A stretch of 64,000 nucleotides of DNA. Source: Paenibacillus xerothermodurans (GTDB lineage Bacteria > Bacillota > Bacilli > Paenibacillales > NBRC-103111). Of this stretch, positions 42,970-51,713 are shown piece by piece; the first letter of the stretch is position 1, and every line of letters begins with the position of its first letter. A program made the position numbers and the translations under genes. The stretch is from NCBI RefSeq assembly GCF_002220865.2, contig NZ_NHRJ02000008.1, forward strand, positions 62,001-126,000, given 5' to 3'. A model generated the notes under the pieces. The model was given only the letters and a program-made list of their open reading frames with translations, made no database searches and was not told the DNA's origin.

Positions 42970-44688
42970 ATGAAAAGGTTACTGATAAAAAAACTGATAG
43001 TGATAAGTGATGTGGAAGAGTCGTCAAGAGAGATTAGCTTACTTGACGGGCTAAATTTAATAATTGGTGAAAATAAAACTGGTAAATCATCTTTGATTAA
43101 GAGTATGTTTTATTCCTTAGGTTGCGAATTGGTTTTTGAGGATGATTGGAAAAATCTTGTACAGAAATATATTTTGTTCTTTGATTATGGCGAAAAAAAG
43201 TATTGCGTTATTCGGGAAAAGAAAAGATTGAAGCTCTTTAATATCGTCAATGACTCACAATTTGTAGTACTATCAGAGACGGACCATTTTCATGAGTTTT
43301 GTGCTGTTTTAATGCGAGAGTTTGATATTTCTATGGACTGTTTAACAAACCATGGCGGGGAGATTACAGCTACTACTCCTTTATTATTTAGATTTCAATA
43401 CATAGACCAGGATTTGGGATGGTCCAAAATCGGTGAAAGTTTTACGAACATGAAATACATTAGAAATTGGAAGGAAAACACGAATAAGTATGTAGTAGGT
43501 TACCAAGGAGAAGAATACTATAAAGAGAAGCAGAACATTTTAAAAATTAAAAATACTATCCAAGAATTTAATGTGAAACTTAAGTACTTCAGCGAACTTC
43601 TAAAGGCTATCCAAACAAAAACTAATGTAGAGGAGAATATTCAAGATGACGGTAATACTTTAGATAATAGTCAAATTAAGTCTGTTTTTTCGGAACTTGA
43701 TAATTTAGAAAGAAGAAAAATAAAACTAGGAGACAACATTTCAGAATTTAAAAATGTTCAATATGAAAAAAACCTTCAACTGGCTACCCTTAAGATGTAT
43801 ATCAAAGAGCTTAATAAAGACCATGACTATGCGATGAAACAAGAAGATGACATAATCTGTCCTACATGTGGCACAGTCCATAATAATACCTTGTTAGACA
43901 GGTTGGAAATTGTTAAAGATGTTCAATCTGGTAACGAATTAATTAAACAAATAAGAATTGAATTAAAGGAATTAGAATCTCAAATAAATGAATTATCAGA
44001 GGAAAAAATTCAAATAAATAAAAGATATAACCTTCTAAAAAAACAAATCGAACGAAGTAAAGAATCAGCCACTATTGCGAATACCTTTAGGAATGAAGGC
44101 AAACAAGAAATTGTTTTAACGGGAAAGTTTCAAAGAGATAAAATAATAAAATCAATAGTAGATGAGGAACGTAATATAAAATTAATTGAAGAAAACATAA
44201 AAGAGCTTAATTCATCGGAGAGAAGGAAAAAAATAATATCTAATTTTAAAGCAATATATGAAAAAATCTTGCATGAACTTAATGTACCGTTGAAGGCTTT
44301 AAAACTAAAAGATTTTGTACAGGAATTAACCAAGACTGGGAGTGAAAAGCCAAGGATTATTTATGCTTACCACGTTGCCCTGTACCTTTATAATCTAAAC
44401 CGAATTGTAAGCCCTTTTAATCTTTTGGTTATAGATACACCAAATCAACAAGGTCAAGATTGGAAGAACTTAAAAAGTATTGATGAAATTCTTGGTCACC
44501 TCTTAGATAAGCGTGGGCAAGTTATTATTGGTACAGAAAGAGAAACAGGATATGAAAAGCAGGCTAGCAATGTTATTAGATTATTAGAAGAGAGAAAAAC
44601 TCTAACTAAAAAGGATTATATAAGTCATATCGAACTTTACAGAAGTCTTGAGCAACTTTCTAAGTTAGAATCCGCGCCACAGCCCTGA
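42970..44688 (+). CDS. lmuB: Lamassu-like Rad50/SMC-type ABC ATPase with zinc hook
   Basis: A 572-residue SMC-like ATPase thought to sense foreign DNA and release the nuclease partner. Walker A GENKTGKSS is at 33-41. Long coiled coils (about 180-295 and 315-425) surround a Rad50-type zinc hook CPTCG (Cys297, Cys300). Walker B LLVIDTPNQQ is at 485-494. The usual ABC signature is replaced by a TGSEKPR-like segment (456-462), as in Rad50-like defence ATPases. The ATG has GGGGAG close upstream. The stop lies inside a terminator stem, so this pair ends its own unit. A third Lamassu gene (lmuC) is not visible, which fits the two-gene type. Confidence 0.8.
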   Translation: MKRLLIKKLIVISDVEESSREISLLDGLNLIIGENKTGKSSLIKSMFYSLGCELVFEDDWKNLVQKYILFFDYGEKKYCVIREKKRLKLFNIVNDSQFVVLSETDHFHEFCAVLMREFDISMDCLTNHGGEITATTPLLFRFQYIDQDLGWSKIGESFTNMKYIRNWKENTNKYVVGYQGEEYYKEKQNILKIKNTIQEFNVKLKYFSELLKAIQTKTNVEENIQDDGNTLDNSQIKSVFSELDNLERRKIKLGDNISEFKNVQYEKNLQLATLKMYIKELNKDHDYAMKQEDDIICPTCGTVHNNTLLDRLEIVKDVQSGNELIKQIRIELKELESQINELSEEKIQINKRYNLLKKQIERSKESATIANTFRNEGKQEIVLTGKFQRDKIIKSIVDEERNIKLIEENIKELNSSERRKKIISNFKAIYEKILHELNVPLKALKLKDFVQELTKTGSEKPRIIYAYHVALYLYNLNRIVSPFNLLVIDTPNQQGQDWKNLKSIDEILGHLLDKRGQVIIGTERETGYEKQASNVIRLLEERKTLTKKDYISHIELYRSLEQLSKLESAPQP

Positions 44689-44708
44689 AACGTACATTCA
44701 GGGTTTTG
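44683..44708 (+). terminator. Terminator after the Lamassu-like pair
   Basis: Arms CCCTGAA (44683-44689) and TTCAGGG (44697-44703), then TTTTG. It includes the stop codon of the ATPase gene and separates it from the DUF4365 gene. Confidence 0.7.
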
Positions 44709-44780
44709 TTCATTTTTTTATGAGAATAACTTTTTGAGATATTTCTTTAGATTTTGTTAATTTGAAAGGATGAGTTATAG

Positions 44781-46058
44781 TTGGCACGTTCCAAACTTGA
44801 TGAAAAGCAAGTGTATGAATATTTATCAAAAGTTTTCCTTGAGAAAACAATTGTTAGTAATAGATGGAAATATAGAACACAAGAAAAAGACAATGATATA
44901 GATGGTGAAATTGAAATTTTTTCCGATGAGGGAGAAACTACCGCCAAAATTATTAAAGTACAACTAAAAGCAACAAATGAGCTAAAGTACAGTGATGAAG
45001 CAGTCATATTTGACTGCCCAATGAAATTTTTAAACTTTTGTGATGTTTGTGATATTCCAGTTATCTTAGTTATATACGGGGTTGAGGAGAAAAAAGCCTA
45101 TTGGTTATGGACACAAAAGTATATTTTCCAAGCGTTAGATAGTGATGGTGTAGAATGGCGAAAAAACACATCAACAATAAGAGTGAAAATCCCAACTGCG
45201 AATGAAGTAAAAGAGAATGCTAGATTCTATAATATGATAGAAAGCATCTCCAAAGTGGGAGTTAATGAACTACAGCAATGGAGGAAACAAGAAACTAGTG
45301 AATACTACTTCACTATTTTGGAGGAAAAGGATAATTCAACTGGCACGAAAAGAAGAATTAGCGCAAAAATTTATATTGAACGTTCGTTTGCCAGCTCAAA
45401 GGATTCGTTGGTTGAACTCGTTAAGAAGGTAAATGAAAAAGTGAAGAATAATAACTATTTCAGAAAAGTCTTAGATACAGGGATGGATGCTAGCAAACCG
45501 GAGTATATATGGCTTTATTTTTATGATGACTTAATCCAATACGAGTTTGGATTGCCTATGTGTAAAAGTGAATGGATAAATAACAATGGCATAAATGAAC
45601 CAATTCTCTTAAAAGAGTTTGACCAATATATTGATAGTCATAATATAAGAGTCAAATGGGAGGATGATTTTAGACCATTACATGATTATCTTTTACTAAA
45701 CTCCACCTCAAAAACTGACTATTTGAAAAAAATTAGAGGAATTGTGACATTTGCCAAGTACGAATTAGACTTGTTAATTAAACTTTTTAATAATGAAGGC
45801 AAAGGTAATTTTTATAATCATATCAATGCAAAGAGAAGCGACTATAGAAGGTATTTCCTTTTAATGAGTAATATTTTGCCTCCTTACGAATGTAGAAAGC
45901 TTAATAGAACTCTATACGATGTTCTAACAGATTTAGACAACCTTGCAATAGCAATAGAACAGAAGCAAGGAAACGAGTACTATTTAAATTCACAGTACAT
46001 TAAGAAATTCGCATTACAATTAGCAATAATAGAACATGAAGTAGAAAGGATAATCTAG
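44781..46058 (+). CDS. DUF4365 nuclease-like protein
   Basis: A 425-residue protein whose N-terminal about 140 residues fit DUF4365, a predicted PD-(D/E)xK nuclease-like domain often found in defence islands. The set DNDIDGEIEIF (Asp41, Glu43) and KVQLKATNEL (Gln61, Lys63) forms a D-x-E...Q-x-K core. The remainder, about 285 residues, is helical and not recognised, with LFFYD-like and ILPPYECRKLNRTLYDVL elements. The TTG start has AAGGA 12 bases upstream; no ATG is nearby. It has its own transcription unit after the terminator at 44683. It could be a stand-alone antiviral protein or a partner of the ATPase-nuclease pair. Confidence 0.7.
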   Translation: MARSKLDEKQVYEYLSKVFLEKTIVSNRWKYRTQEKDNDIDGEIEIFSDEGETTAKIIKVQLKATNELKYSDEAVIFDCPMKFLNFCDVCDIPVILVIYGVEEKKAYWLWTQKYIFQALDSDGVEWRKNTSTIRVKIPTANEVKENARFYNMIESISKVGVNELQQWRKQETSEYYFTILEEKDNSTGTKRRISAKIYIERSFASSKDSLVELVKKVNEKVKNNNYFRKVLDTGMDASKPEYIWLYFYDDLIQYEFGLPMCKSEWINNNGINEPILLKEFDQYIDSHNIRVKWEDDFRPLHDYLLLNSTSKTDYLKKIRGIVTFAKYELDLLIKLFNNEGKGNFYNHINAKRSDYRRYFLLMSNILPPYECRKLNRTLYDVLTDLDNLAIAIEQKQGNEYYLNSQYIKKFALQLAIIEHEVERII

Positions 46059-46149
46059 ATATTTATAATGTGAGCAAATGCCATTCCATTATTTCCTGTA
46101 CTCCCTATCAACTCGTCACATGTGGAGTGCGTATCATTGATCGAATGGA

Positions 46150-46185
46150 GGGGCGAGCCTAATTAGGCTACGTCCCCCTTTTTAA
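46150..46185 (+). terminator. Terminator at the right end of the element, containing the second candidate att repeat
   Basis: GGGG...CCCC outer stem around a perfect inner stem AGCCTAATTAGGCT, followed by CTTTTT. The bases CCTAATTAG at 46158-46166 repeat the left candidate att site at 37405-37413. Confidence 0.6.
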
Positions 46186-46551
46186 GTGGATTTTTGGAAG
46201 CTGAATTGGATTGGATTGAACAGTCTTCGTAAACGTCTGCACGGTTAATCATCTTGTGAATCATATTTCGAAGGATTTCTTCGTTGCTTGCGTCTAGCGT
46301 GGCGAGTTGAATAATTCCGCCTTACACGTTGATACACTCGAGTCTGTATCATGTTCGTGGGCGATATCCGTTTGCAGTCCCGCCGCTCGTTCCTCTAGGG
46401 CTTGTCCAGTCTTAACCGCCACGGAACAAGCATTGAACATCTCTTTATCAATATCGCCGCAAGTCCATTTCCTCGTGAGCTGAACGAGTTCAGTGTCCAA
46501 TTTACTAATTTCCCTTTTTAACTTTTCAGAGTTTACGCGAACTCCACTCAA
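46159..46551 (-). pseudogene. C-terminal remnant of a second large serine recombinase
   Basis: The minus strand encodes the coiled-coil end of a serine recombinase in two frames. From 46551, EKLKREISKLDTELVQLTRKW and MFNACSVAVKTGQALEERAA lead to a shift near 46300. LATLDASNEEILRNMIHKMI then NRADVYED continues to KKGDVA and a stop at 46159. NMIHKMINRADVYED aligns with QRLIHKIEVFE of the intact recombinase at 37406. The catalytic domain is gone. Like the intact gene, its 3' end coincides with CTAATTAGG, so it probably belonged to an older element at the same site. Confidence 0.65.
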
Positions 46552-46621
46552 CGCCTTGTCCTGATGATCTTAAGAGCGGCGGAACATGGCTCGCTAATAC
46601 GCTCAAACAACTGAGTATAAT

Positions 46622-46947
46622 TTGCAGCACTATAAGATTGATGGTACTCCGACATTACTAGAAAAAATACGAGATAAGAAGCCTACTGATTTTGAGCCAA
46701 CGTTAATTCATGGTGATTGTACCATTGATGATGTCTTGGTGTATGAAGGTAGAATATCAGGCATTATTGATTGGAGCGGCGGAGTCTACGGAGACCCTCG
46801 TTATGATGTATCTTAGCTACAGGTCCAAAAACCCAATATTTTCCGATAAACTAAAGATCATAGTGCTTTCTTATGGTTATCGTGATACAATTTGCCACCG
46901 ATTAAGAGTACGAATATCTTGCAGATGGTCTTTTCGCCTTTTTCTAA
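46622..46947 (+). pseudogene. Aminoglycoside phosphotransferase-like kinase, 3' fragment
   Basis: The 3' half of an APH-family kinase gene. LIHGDCTIDDVLVYEGRISG shows the catalytic H-G-D, and IIDWSGGVYGDPRYDV shows the metal-binding D-W. The frame breaks at about 46815. The rest is found in other frames, ending EYEYLADGLFAFF with a TAA at 46945. The N-terminal lobe is missing. Not functional. Confidence 0.75.
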
Positions 46948-46966
46948 GCAATAGGAGTGTGATGAA

Positions 46967-47639
46967 ATGATTAAAGCCATACTTTTTGATCTGGATGGAA
47001 CTTTATTGGATAGGGATGCTTCGTTGAAGGGATTCATTGATGATCAGCATCATCGGCTGAATACTTTTTTAGGTCATATTCCCAAGGGAGACTTTCAGGC
47101 AAGGTTCGTGGAGTTGGATTCTCGTGGTTATATGGAAAGGTAAAGTTTATCGCCAATTGATTGACGAGTTTGAAATCAAAGGAATTACATGGGAACAATT
47201 GCTTGATGATTACGTAACTGGATTTAATCATAACTGTATGCCGTTCCCTAATATGGTGAAATTACTAGAGCATCTTCAAAATGATAAAATTCTACTCGGC
47301 ATGATCACAAATGGCCACACAGCATTACAGTACAGCAACATTAAAGCCCTTGGTATTGAAAAGTATTTCACAACGATTCTTATCTCTGAACAAGAAGGAA
47401 TTAAGAAACCGGACTCACAAATTTTTATGCGAGCACTAGAAAGGCGTGGGGTAAAACCAACAGCGAGTATTTACGTTGGAGACCATCCGATTAACGATGT
47501 CCAAGCCTCCCGAAACATTGGGATGAGGGGTGTTTGGAAAAAAGACCCTTTTTGGGATTCCCCTGTGGAAGCAGATTTTATTATTGATGATTTACTCGAA
47601 CTAGAGCAGATTGTTAATCAAATTCAATCTGTCTCTTAG
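46967..47639 (+). pseudogene. HAD-family hydrolase, single frameshift
   Basis: A haloacid-dehalogenase-type phosphatase gene of about 224 codons if repaired. The start ATG at 46967 has AGGAG ten bases upstream and gives MIKAILFDLDGTLLDRDAS, the catalytic D-x-D-G-T. The frame closes after ELDSRGYMER near 47142. The second frame, open from 47124, continues with KVYRQLIDEFEIKGITWEQL, GMITNGHTALQY, IKKPDSQIF and VGDHPINDV to the stop at 47639. All HAD motifs are present, so a single indel near 47125-47135 (or a read error) is the only defect. Confidence 0.75.
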
Positions 47640-48054
47640 TAGCGGCACGAATGACTGATGTAGGGAGTCGCGAATACTGCCACATCAAGCTTGTCTATTT
47701 TACGCAACCCGGACATGTGGAGTCGGTCGCGCTGCTTGTACGAAATGAAACAGATGCTGAAAAGTCTTATTAATACTGGTTTTTTCCAAGGCAACAGTAT
47801 GATAAAATTAGTGATACAGCAGTGGTTTTTACTCATGTTGTAGCCATTGGTGCAAACATGGTGCGAACACTACATATAATCAGCCGAAATCAGCGGAAAT
47901 CATCCGCAAAGAGCCCAAAACTAGGCACATTTTGGATACACGCTTACAGTCCCAAAGAAAAGAATCCGAACGATCAGTGCAGTAATCGCTCGGATTTTTT
48001 TGTGTTATAATTAAATTAAAATGCTGGTACTTAGCAACTGGGATGGTGAGACTT
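47640..48054. other. Intergenic stretch with one terminator
   Basis: No supported gene. A terminator lies at 47966-48001. Short frames on both strands were not accepted. Confidence 0.4.
47966..48001 (+). terminator. Terminator upstream of the zeta-like locus
   Basis: Arms CCGAACGAT and ATCGCTCGG (one mismatch), then ATTTTTTT. Confidence 0.6.
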
Positions 48055-48231
48055 ATGGATCAAATCAAAGATCTTCAAAAGCTTATTAAGCTTACTGGTG
48101 ATCGCGCTAAGCTAGATGCTAAGGCGAACGAAACATACATTGTGTATAAGAATGCAGAAGGCCAGATCATTAAGGAATACCATGATGGTCAGGTTATCCC
48201 AGTTACCGGACAGGATTCCCCTCATGCATGA
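48055..48231 (+). CDS. Small protein upstream of a zeta-like toxin, possible antitoxin
   Basis: A 58-residue protein (MDQIKDLQKLIKLTGDRAKL at the start, DGQVIPVTGQDSPHA at the end). The ATG at 48055 is chosen over the in-frame one at 48043, because GGTGAGAC lies just before it. The stop overlaps the start of the zeta-like toxin gene by 8 bp. Position and coupling suggest the antitoxin of a toxin-antitoxin pair, although it does not look like the epsilon antitoxin. The family is unknown. Confidence 0.6.
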   Translation: MDQIKDLQKLIKLTGDRAKLDAKANETYIVYKNAEGQIIKEYHDGQVIPVTGQDSPHA

Positions 48232-48418
48232 GCTGTCTCCGATTATGTACGTTTTTGCTGGGAATAATGGAAGTGGGAAAAGCACCATAAGAAACCTTAT
48301 TGTTGATCGGCTTGGCATAAGCGTTAATATCGATCCCGATGCATTGGCGAGGAGTATAGATTCACTTTATCCTGAGAGTAGAAAAGTATCTGCAGGAAAA
48401 GAAGCGATTAAATTATAA
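48224..48418 (+). pseudogene. Zeta-toxin-like kinase, cut off by the IS3-family element
   Basis: The first 64 residues of a zeta-toxin/AAA P-loop kinase: MYVFAGNNGSGKSTIRNLI with Walker A GNNGSGKST, then VNIDPDALARSIDS. The Asp of NIDPD is typical for zeta-type UDP-GlcNAc kinases. Sequence homology ends at KEAIKL, exactly where the insertion element begins. The rest of the toxin was not found on the other side of the element. Confidence 0.7.
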
Positions 48419-48470
48419 TGCTCCCATAGGTTGAGACACGGGAGCGTGATAAATAAGTTATAATGAGACC

Positions 48471-48752
48471 ATGGAAAAACGAAACCGATACCCCTCAGAA
48501 TTCAAAACGAAGGTTGTGCTGGAGGTGCTCCGCGAGGAGCAGACCGTCAATGAGATTGCGGCCAAATATGAACTCAGTCCGGTGATGATCAGCCGGTGGA
48601 AAGCGGAGTTTCTGGAGCGCGCTTCGACCGTGTTCGAGAAAAAAGCGAGCGAAGCCGACAAAGTGAGAAAGGAATACGAAGCCAAGCAAGAGCGTCTTGG
48701 TCAACTTACGGTTGAGGTCGACTGGCTCAAAAAAAAATCTGGCCTCAAATGA
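48471..48752 (+). CDS. IS3-family transposase OrfA
   Basis: A 93-residue helix-turn-helix protein that binds the IS ends: KRNRYPSEFKTKVVLEVLRE, TVNEIAAKYELSPVMISRWK, then a leucine-zipper-like stretch. It ends just after an A9 run at 48729-48737. On this run ribosomes are expected to slip by one base to make the OrfAB fusion transposase. Confidence 0.9.
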   Translation: MEKRNRYPSEFKTKVVLEVLREEQTVNEIAAKYELSPVMISRWKAEFLERASTVFEKKASEADKVRKEYEAKQERLGQLTVEVDWLKKKSGLK

Positions 48753-49605
48753 ATCGCTTGAAACACGCAAAGCGATGGTGGAACAAGTCAACCCGGATAT
48801 CACCGTCAAACGCCAGGCGGCGCTGCTGAGCGTGAATCGGACCAGCGTCTACCGCCCTGCCAAAGAGCAGCGCGAGAGCGAAGAGAATGTCCGGCTGATG
48901 CACCGGATCGACGAGATCCACATGAAGTACCCCTTCTACGGCTACCGGCGCATGACGAGAATCCTCCGCGATCAGGGCTTTGAGGTCAACCGCAAGCGCA
49001 TACGCCGTTTGATGCGGATCATGGGGCTCGAGGCCGTGTATCCGAAGCCGAACCTGAGCAAGCGGTTGCACGCCACCTATACGCGCCCCTACCTGCTGCG
49101 CGGCCTGACAATTGATCGACCGAATCAGGTCTGGGGGATCGACATCACCTATCTCCGGATGGGCAAAGGGTTTATGTACTTGTGCCTCATCATCGACTGG
49201 CATAGCCGCAAGGTCATGGATGATGAGCTGTCCAGCACGCTTGAGAAGGGCTTTGTGCTCCGGTGCCTCAAACGAGCAATCAGTCGCTGCAAGCCGGAAA
49301 TCATGAACAGCGACCAAGGCTCGCACTTTACCAATAGCGCTTACCTTGAACTCCTCGAAAAGGAAGGCATCAAGGTTTCCATGGACGGCAAAGGCCGGGC
49401 GACCGACAACAGCAGGACCGAGCGATTTTTCCGCTCACTCAAGTACGAATGCATCTACATAAACGAATTCGAAGACCCTCGAGTGCTGCGTCAAGGGATA
49501 GCTCGCTATGTCCAATTTTACAATGAGGAACGCCCCCACCAGTCCCTCGGCGAAGCAAGGCCTGCTCAATTCTACGCTCACGAGATCAAGCAAATCGCAT
49601 CCTAA
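48697..49605 (+). CDS. IS3-family transposase OrfB (DDE integrase)
   Basis: A 302-codon frame encoding the catalytic part. It has HTH_21 (MHRIDEIHMKYPFYGYRRM) and the rve-type core with the first Asp in VWGIDITYLR. The second Asp is in MNSDQGSHFTNSAY and the Glu in NSRTERFFRSLKYE. The C-terminus is YNEERPHQSLGEARPAQFY. It overlaps orfA by 56 bp and is most likely made as a frameshift fusion; no good separate ribosome binding site is seen. It appears intact. Confidence 0.92.
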   Translation: MVNLRLRSTGSKKNLASNESLETRKAMVEQVNPDITVKRQAALLSVNRTSVYRPAKEQRESEENVRLMHRIDEIHMKYPFYGYRRMTRILRDQGFEVNRKRIRRLMRIMGLEAVYPKPNLSKRLHATYTRPYLLRGLTIDRPNQVWGIDITYLRMGKGFMYLCLIIDWHSRKVMDDELSSTLEKGFVLRCLKRAISRCKPEIMNSDQGSHFTNSAYLELLEKEGIKVSMDGKGRATDNSRTERFFRSLKYECIYINEFEDPRVLRQGIARYVQFYNEERPHQSLGEARPAQFYAHEIKQIAS

Positions 49606-49690
49606 TCGATGGAAGGAGGACATAACTTATTTTTCAAAAAATCGTGTCTTGACATTGGGGAGCATTACAGAGGAGAGGTTTGCCGCAGCA

Positions 49691-49729
49691 ACTCCGCCTG
49701 GTTGTCATGAGCAATGACAGCGGCGGAGT
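49691..49729 (+). other. Strong hairpin beside the IS3-family element
   Basis: Outer stem ACTCCGCC / GGCGGAGT and inner stem TGTCAT / ATGACA. No T run follows, so it is not a terminator. It lies about 25 bp after the IS end. Confidence 0.5.
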
Positions 49730-49790
49730 GGGCTGTGAAAGGAGTCATGTGGCCAGAGCAATCTGACATGTGTTAGTTAACGGAGGCATG

Positions 49791-51713
49791 TTATTCCCTG
49801 TTCTCGAGCAAATTGTTCTTCAGATCCAATGTCTCCAGCACCTGCCAGGCATATTGCAGGTCGAAAAATACCGAATACTGATCGATGCTGCAGCCAAGAA
49901 TCTTCTCGACCCGTTTTATTCGATAAGCGAGTGTGTTCGGGTGGATTTTTAGAGCGGCGGCCGCTTCCTTATAACGTTTTCCGGACAAAATAAACGCATC
50001 TAACGCTTTTAATAATTCAGTTCTTTTATGAGGCGGACAGTCCAAGAGAGGCTGGAGAAGCCCATATGCAAATTGAAGCAGAGCATCCTTCGGTTGATCT
50101 AATATAAATTGAACCGCTCCCATTTCTACATAATCCTTCACCGTATTTATTTCTTTTTTGCTTTTACTGAGGCTCACGCATTGTTTCGCATCCCAATAGG
50201 ATTGCACAAAGCCGTCGAGATTTCGGCAAACCCTGCCGATCCCTATGTAGCAGTTTATCCCCGGATGGCGCTGCTTCAAAACGTGGTTTATTTTGTGTGC
50301 AATGCTCCTGCTTCTTTGCAGCGCTATGGCATCACTTAGCTCTTTAGATACAGACAAAATGATGACAAACGCATTCAGCCTGCGAATCACCAAACTGTAG
50401 GGATTGAGGCTTAATAACTCTGTCTCAATCGTTTGTTGAAAGCGGCGGTGTGCGGCCTTCGAAGCAGCGGCATGATCCCAGTTCGTGTCGGACTCAATCT
50501 CAGACACCATGAATACAAAGGAATCATCCGCACTTAAACCAAGTGCTTTTGCCTGTTGGCGGAACGTCCGAATGTTTTTCTCCGACATAAGTTCATCCAG
50601 AAACTCACCCTTCACACGCTGCTCGGTTTCATAGACAGCTTCTCTTTGCAGCAGGTCTAACGCCAAAACAAGGCAGCACTGCTCCGCTAAGACCACATCC
50701 TGATCACTCAATTTTCTGTTGCCTTCTATGACAGTCAGCACCCCGAAAATTTCATTTGCAGCTACGATAGGGAACAGCATGACAGAGTTTGGCGTGTAAG
50801 GGCGGCCGTCAGCCTTTATTCGAATTGAGCTTCTCTTTTTTATAACGGTTTGTAAACCCGCGATAAAAGGAGGTGAGTGCATATCGAAGGTAAGCTCTGA
50901 GGAGAGGTGCTGCGTCAACACACTCAACAAGTTGTCATACACCACAATGGGATTCTCCAGTGTCTGGAAGACAGCTTGACCAAATTCATGCGTCGATCTA
51001 CCGCTGAGCAACAGCTTCATCAATCGATCATGGGTCTGGTTGATTCGAGAGAGCTGCTGGTTCTGTGACTGAATCACGGCATTCAGCTTTTCCAGCTGTT
51101 CCTTTTTGCCTTTCTCGTCCGCATATAATCGCGCATTTTCCAATGCGATTGCAGCCAAGCTGGACAATGTGATAAGCAGATTCAAGTCGTTTTCGTTGAA
51201 AGAGCTGCGTGTAAAATTGTCGATCGTCATGACACCTATGCATTCGCCTTTGATAAGAAGAGGAGCACACATCACACTTTGGATTTTAAAATGTTTGCCT
51301 ATGGTTGTTCTGAATGGTTCCAACGATTGGTCATATAAAATTTTGTTAGACGGGGACATCGACGAGGTGTTTCTAAGGACGGTATTCGAGCTTTCGAAAA
51401 TCTTAGGGCTTTTGTTTTGAAAGGTTATACCCGTCATAGATTCCCCCGGCAATAAGGCAAGATGCCGCATCTTATCCCACAAAAACCCTGCGCATGCCAT
51501 CGGTTTTAAACACCCTTGTCTTTTATCGAAGATAAACAATACGCCCGCATCCGCCGCCTCGATCACACCCAGAGCACGATCCAAAATCCGAGTGATGACC
51601 TCATCAAGTGAAAGACTTGATGTGAAGTATTGGGCTGCGTCGATCAGCAATTCATTTTGGGTCGACCGCTCCTCAGAATTCGGGGACACGGCAGGTTTCC
51701 CATGTTCAGACAT
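49791..51713 (-). CDS. GAF-PucR/CdaR-type transcription regulator of the hydantoin operon
   Basis: A 640-residue regulator from the ATG at 51713 (MSEHGKPAVSP); a longer frame to 51827 has a weaker start. It has an N-terminal GAF sensor at about 25-205 (LDRALGVIEAADAGVLFIF, VMCAPLLIKGECIGVMTIDN). A linker helix with LEKLNAVIQSQNQQLSRI and a CdaR/GGDEF-like middle domain (CYIGIGRV, YWDAKQCVSLS) follow. The C-terminal PucR HTH_30 is FILSGKRYKEAAAALKIHPN then TLAYRIKRVEKIL. PucR proteins activate purine, hydantoin or sugar-acid catabolism. It is divergent from hyuA with a 303-bp gap, so it probably controls that operon in response to a small ligand bound by the GAF domain. Confidence 0.85.
   Translation of the reverse strand: MSEHGKPAVSPNSEERSTQNELLIDAAQYFTSSLSLDEVITRILDRALGVIEAADAGVLFIFDKRQGCLKPMACAGFLWDKMRHLALLPGESMTGITFQNKSPKIFESSNTVLRNTSSMSPSNKILYDQSLEPFRTTIGKHFKIQSVMCAPLLIKGECIGVMTIDNFTRSSFNENDLNLLITLSSLAAIALENARLYADEKGKKEQLEKLNAVIQSQNQQLSRINQTHDRLMKLLLSGRSTHEFGQAVFQTLENPIVVYDNLLSVLTQHLSSELTFDMHSPPFIAGLQTVIKKRSSIRIKADGRPYTPNSVMLFPIVAANEIFGVLTVIEGNRKLSDQDVVLAEQCCLVLALDLLQREAVYETEQRVKGEFLDELMSEKNIRTFRQQAKALGLSADDSFVFMVSEIESDTNWDHAAASKAAHRRFQQTIETELLSLNPYSLVIRRLNAFVIILSVSKELSDAIALQRSRSIAHKINHVLKQRHPGINCYIGIGRVCRNLDGFVQSYWDAKQCVSLSKSKKEINTVKDYVEMGAVQFILDQPKDALLQFAYGLLQPLLDCPPHKRTELLKALDAFILSGKRYKEAAAALKIHPNTLAYRIKRVEKILGCSIDQYSVFFDLQYAWQVLETLDLKNNLLENRE

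Larger units (their letters stand above)
48416..49667 (+). mobile_element. IS3-family insertion sequence, complete
   Basis: About 1.25 kb, bounded by TAATGCTCCC (48416-48425) and GGGAGCATTA (49658-49667). Further imperfect inverted-repeat similarity extends inward (AGACACG, AATAAGTTAT). It holds orfA and orfB with an A9 run as the frameshift site. No target-site duplication is obvious in the flanks, so the surroundings may have rearranged. Partial copies are at 59930-60090 and 63575-63735. Confidence 0.85.

Noticed and set aside
42891-43010. A 39-codon frame between the two Lamassu-like genes, starting MKDLYRKTQQYKRL, as a possible middle component (LmuC)
   Set aside because: It overlaps both neighbours, is far shorter than known LmuC/ABC-3C middle components and is mostly Lys-rich; a chance frame is more likely.
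47640-47836. Minus-strand 66-codon frame after the HAD pseudogene
   Set aside because: No initiation site and no family recognised; it lies in a region of gene debris.
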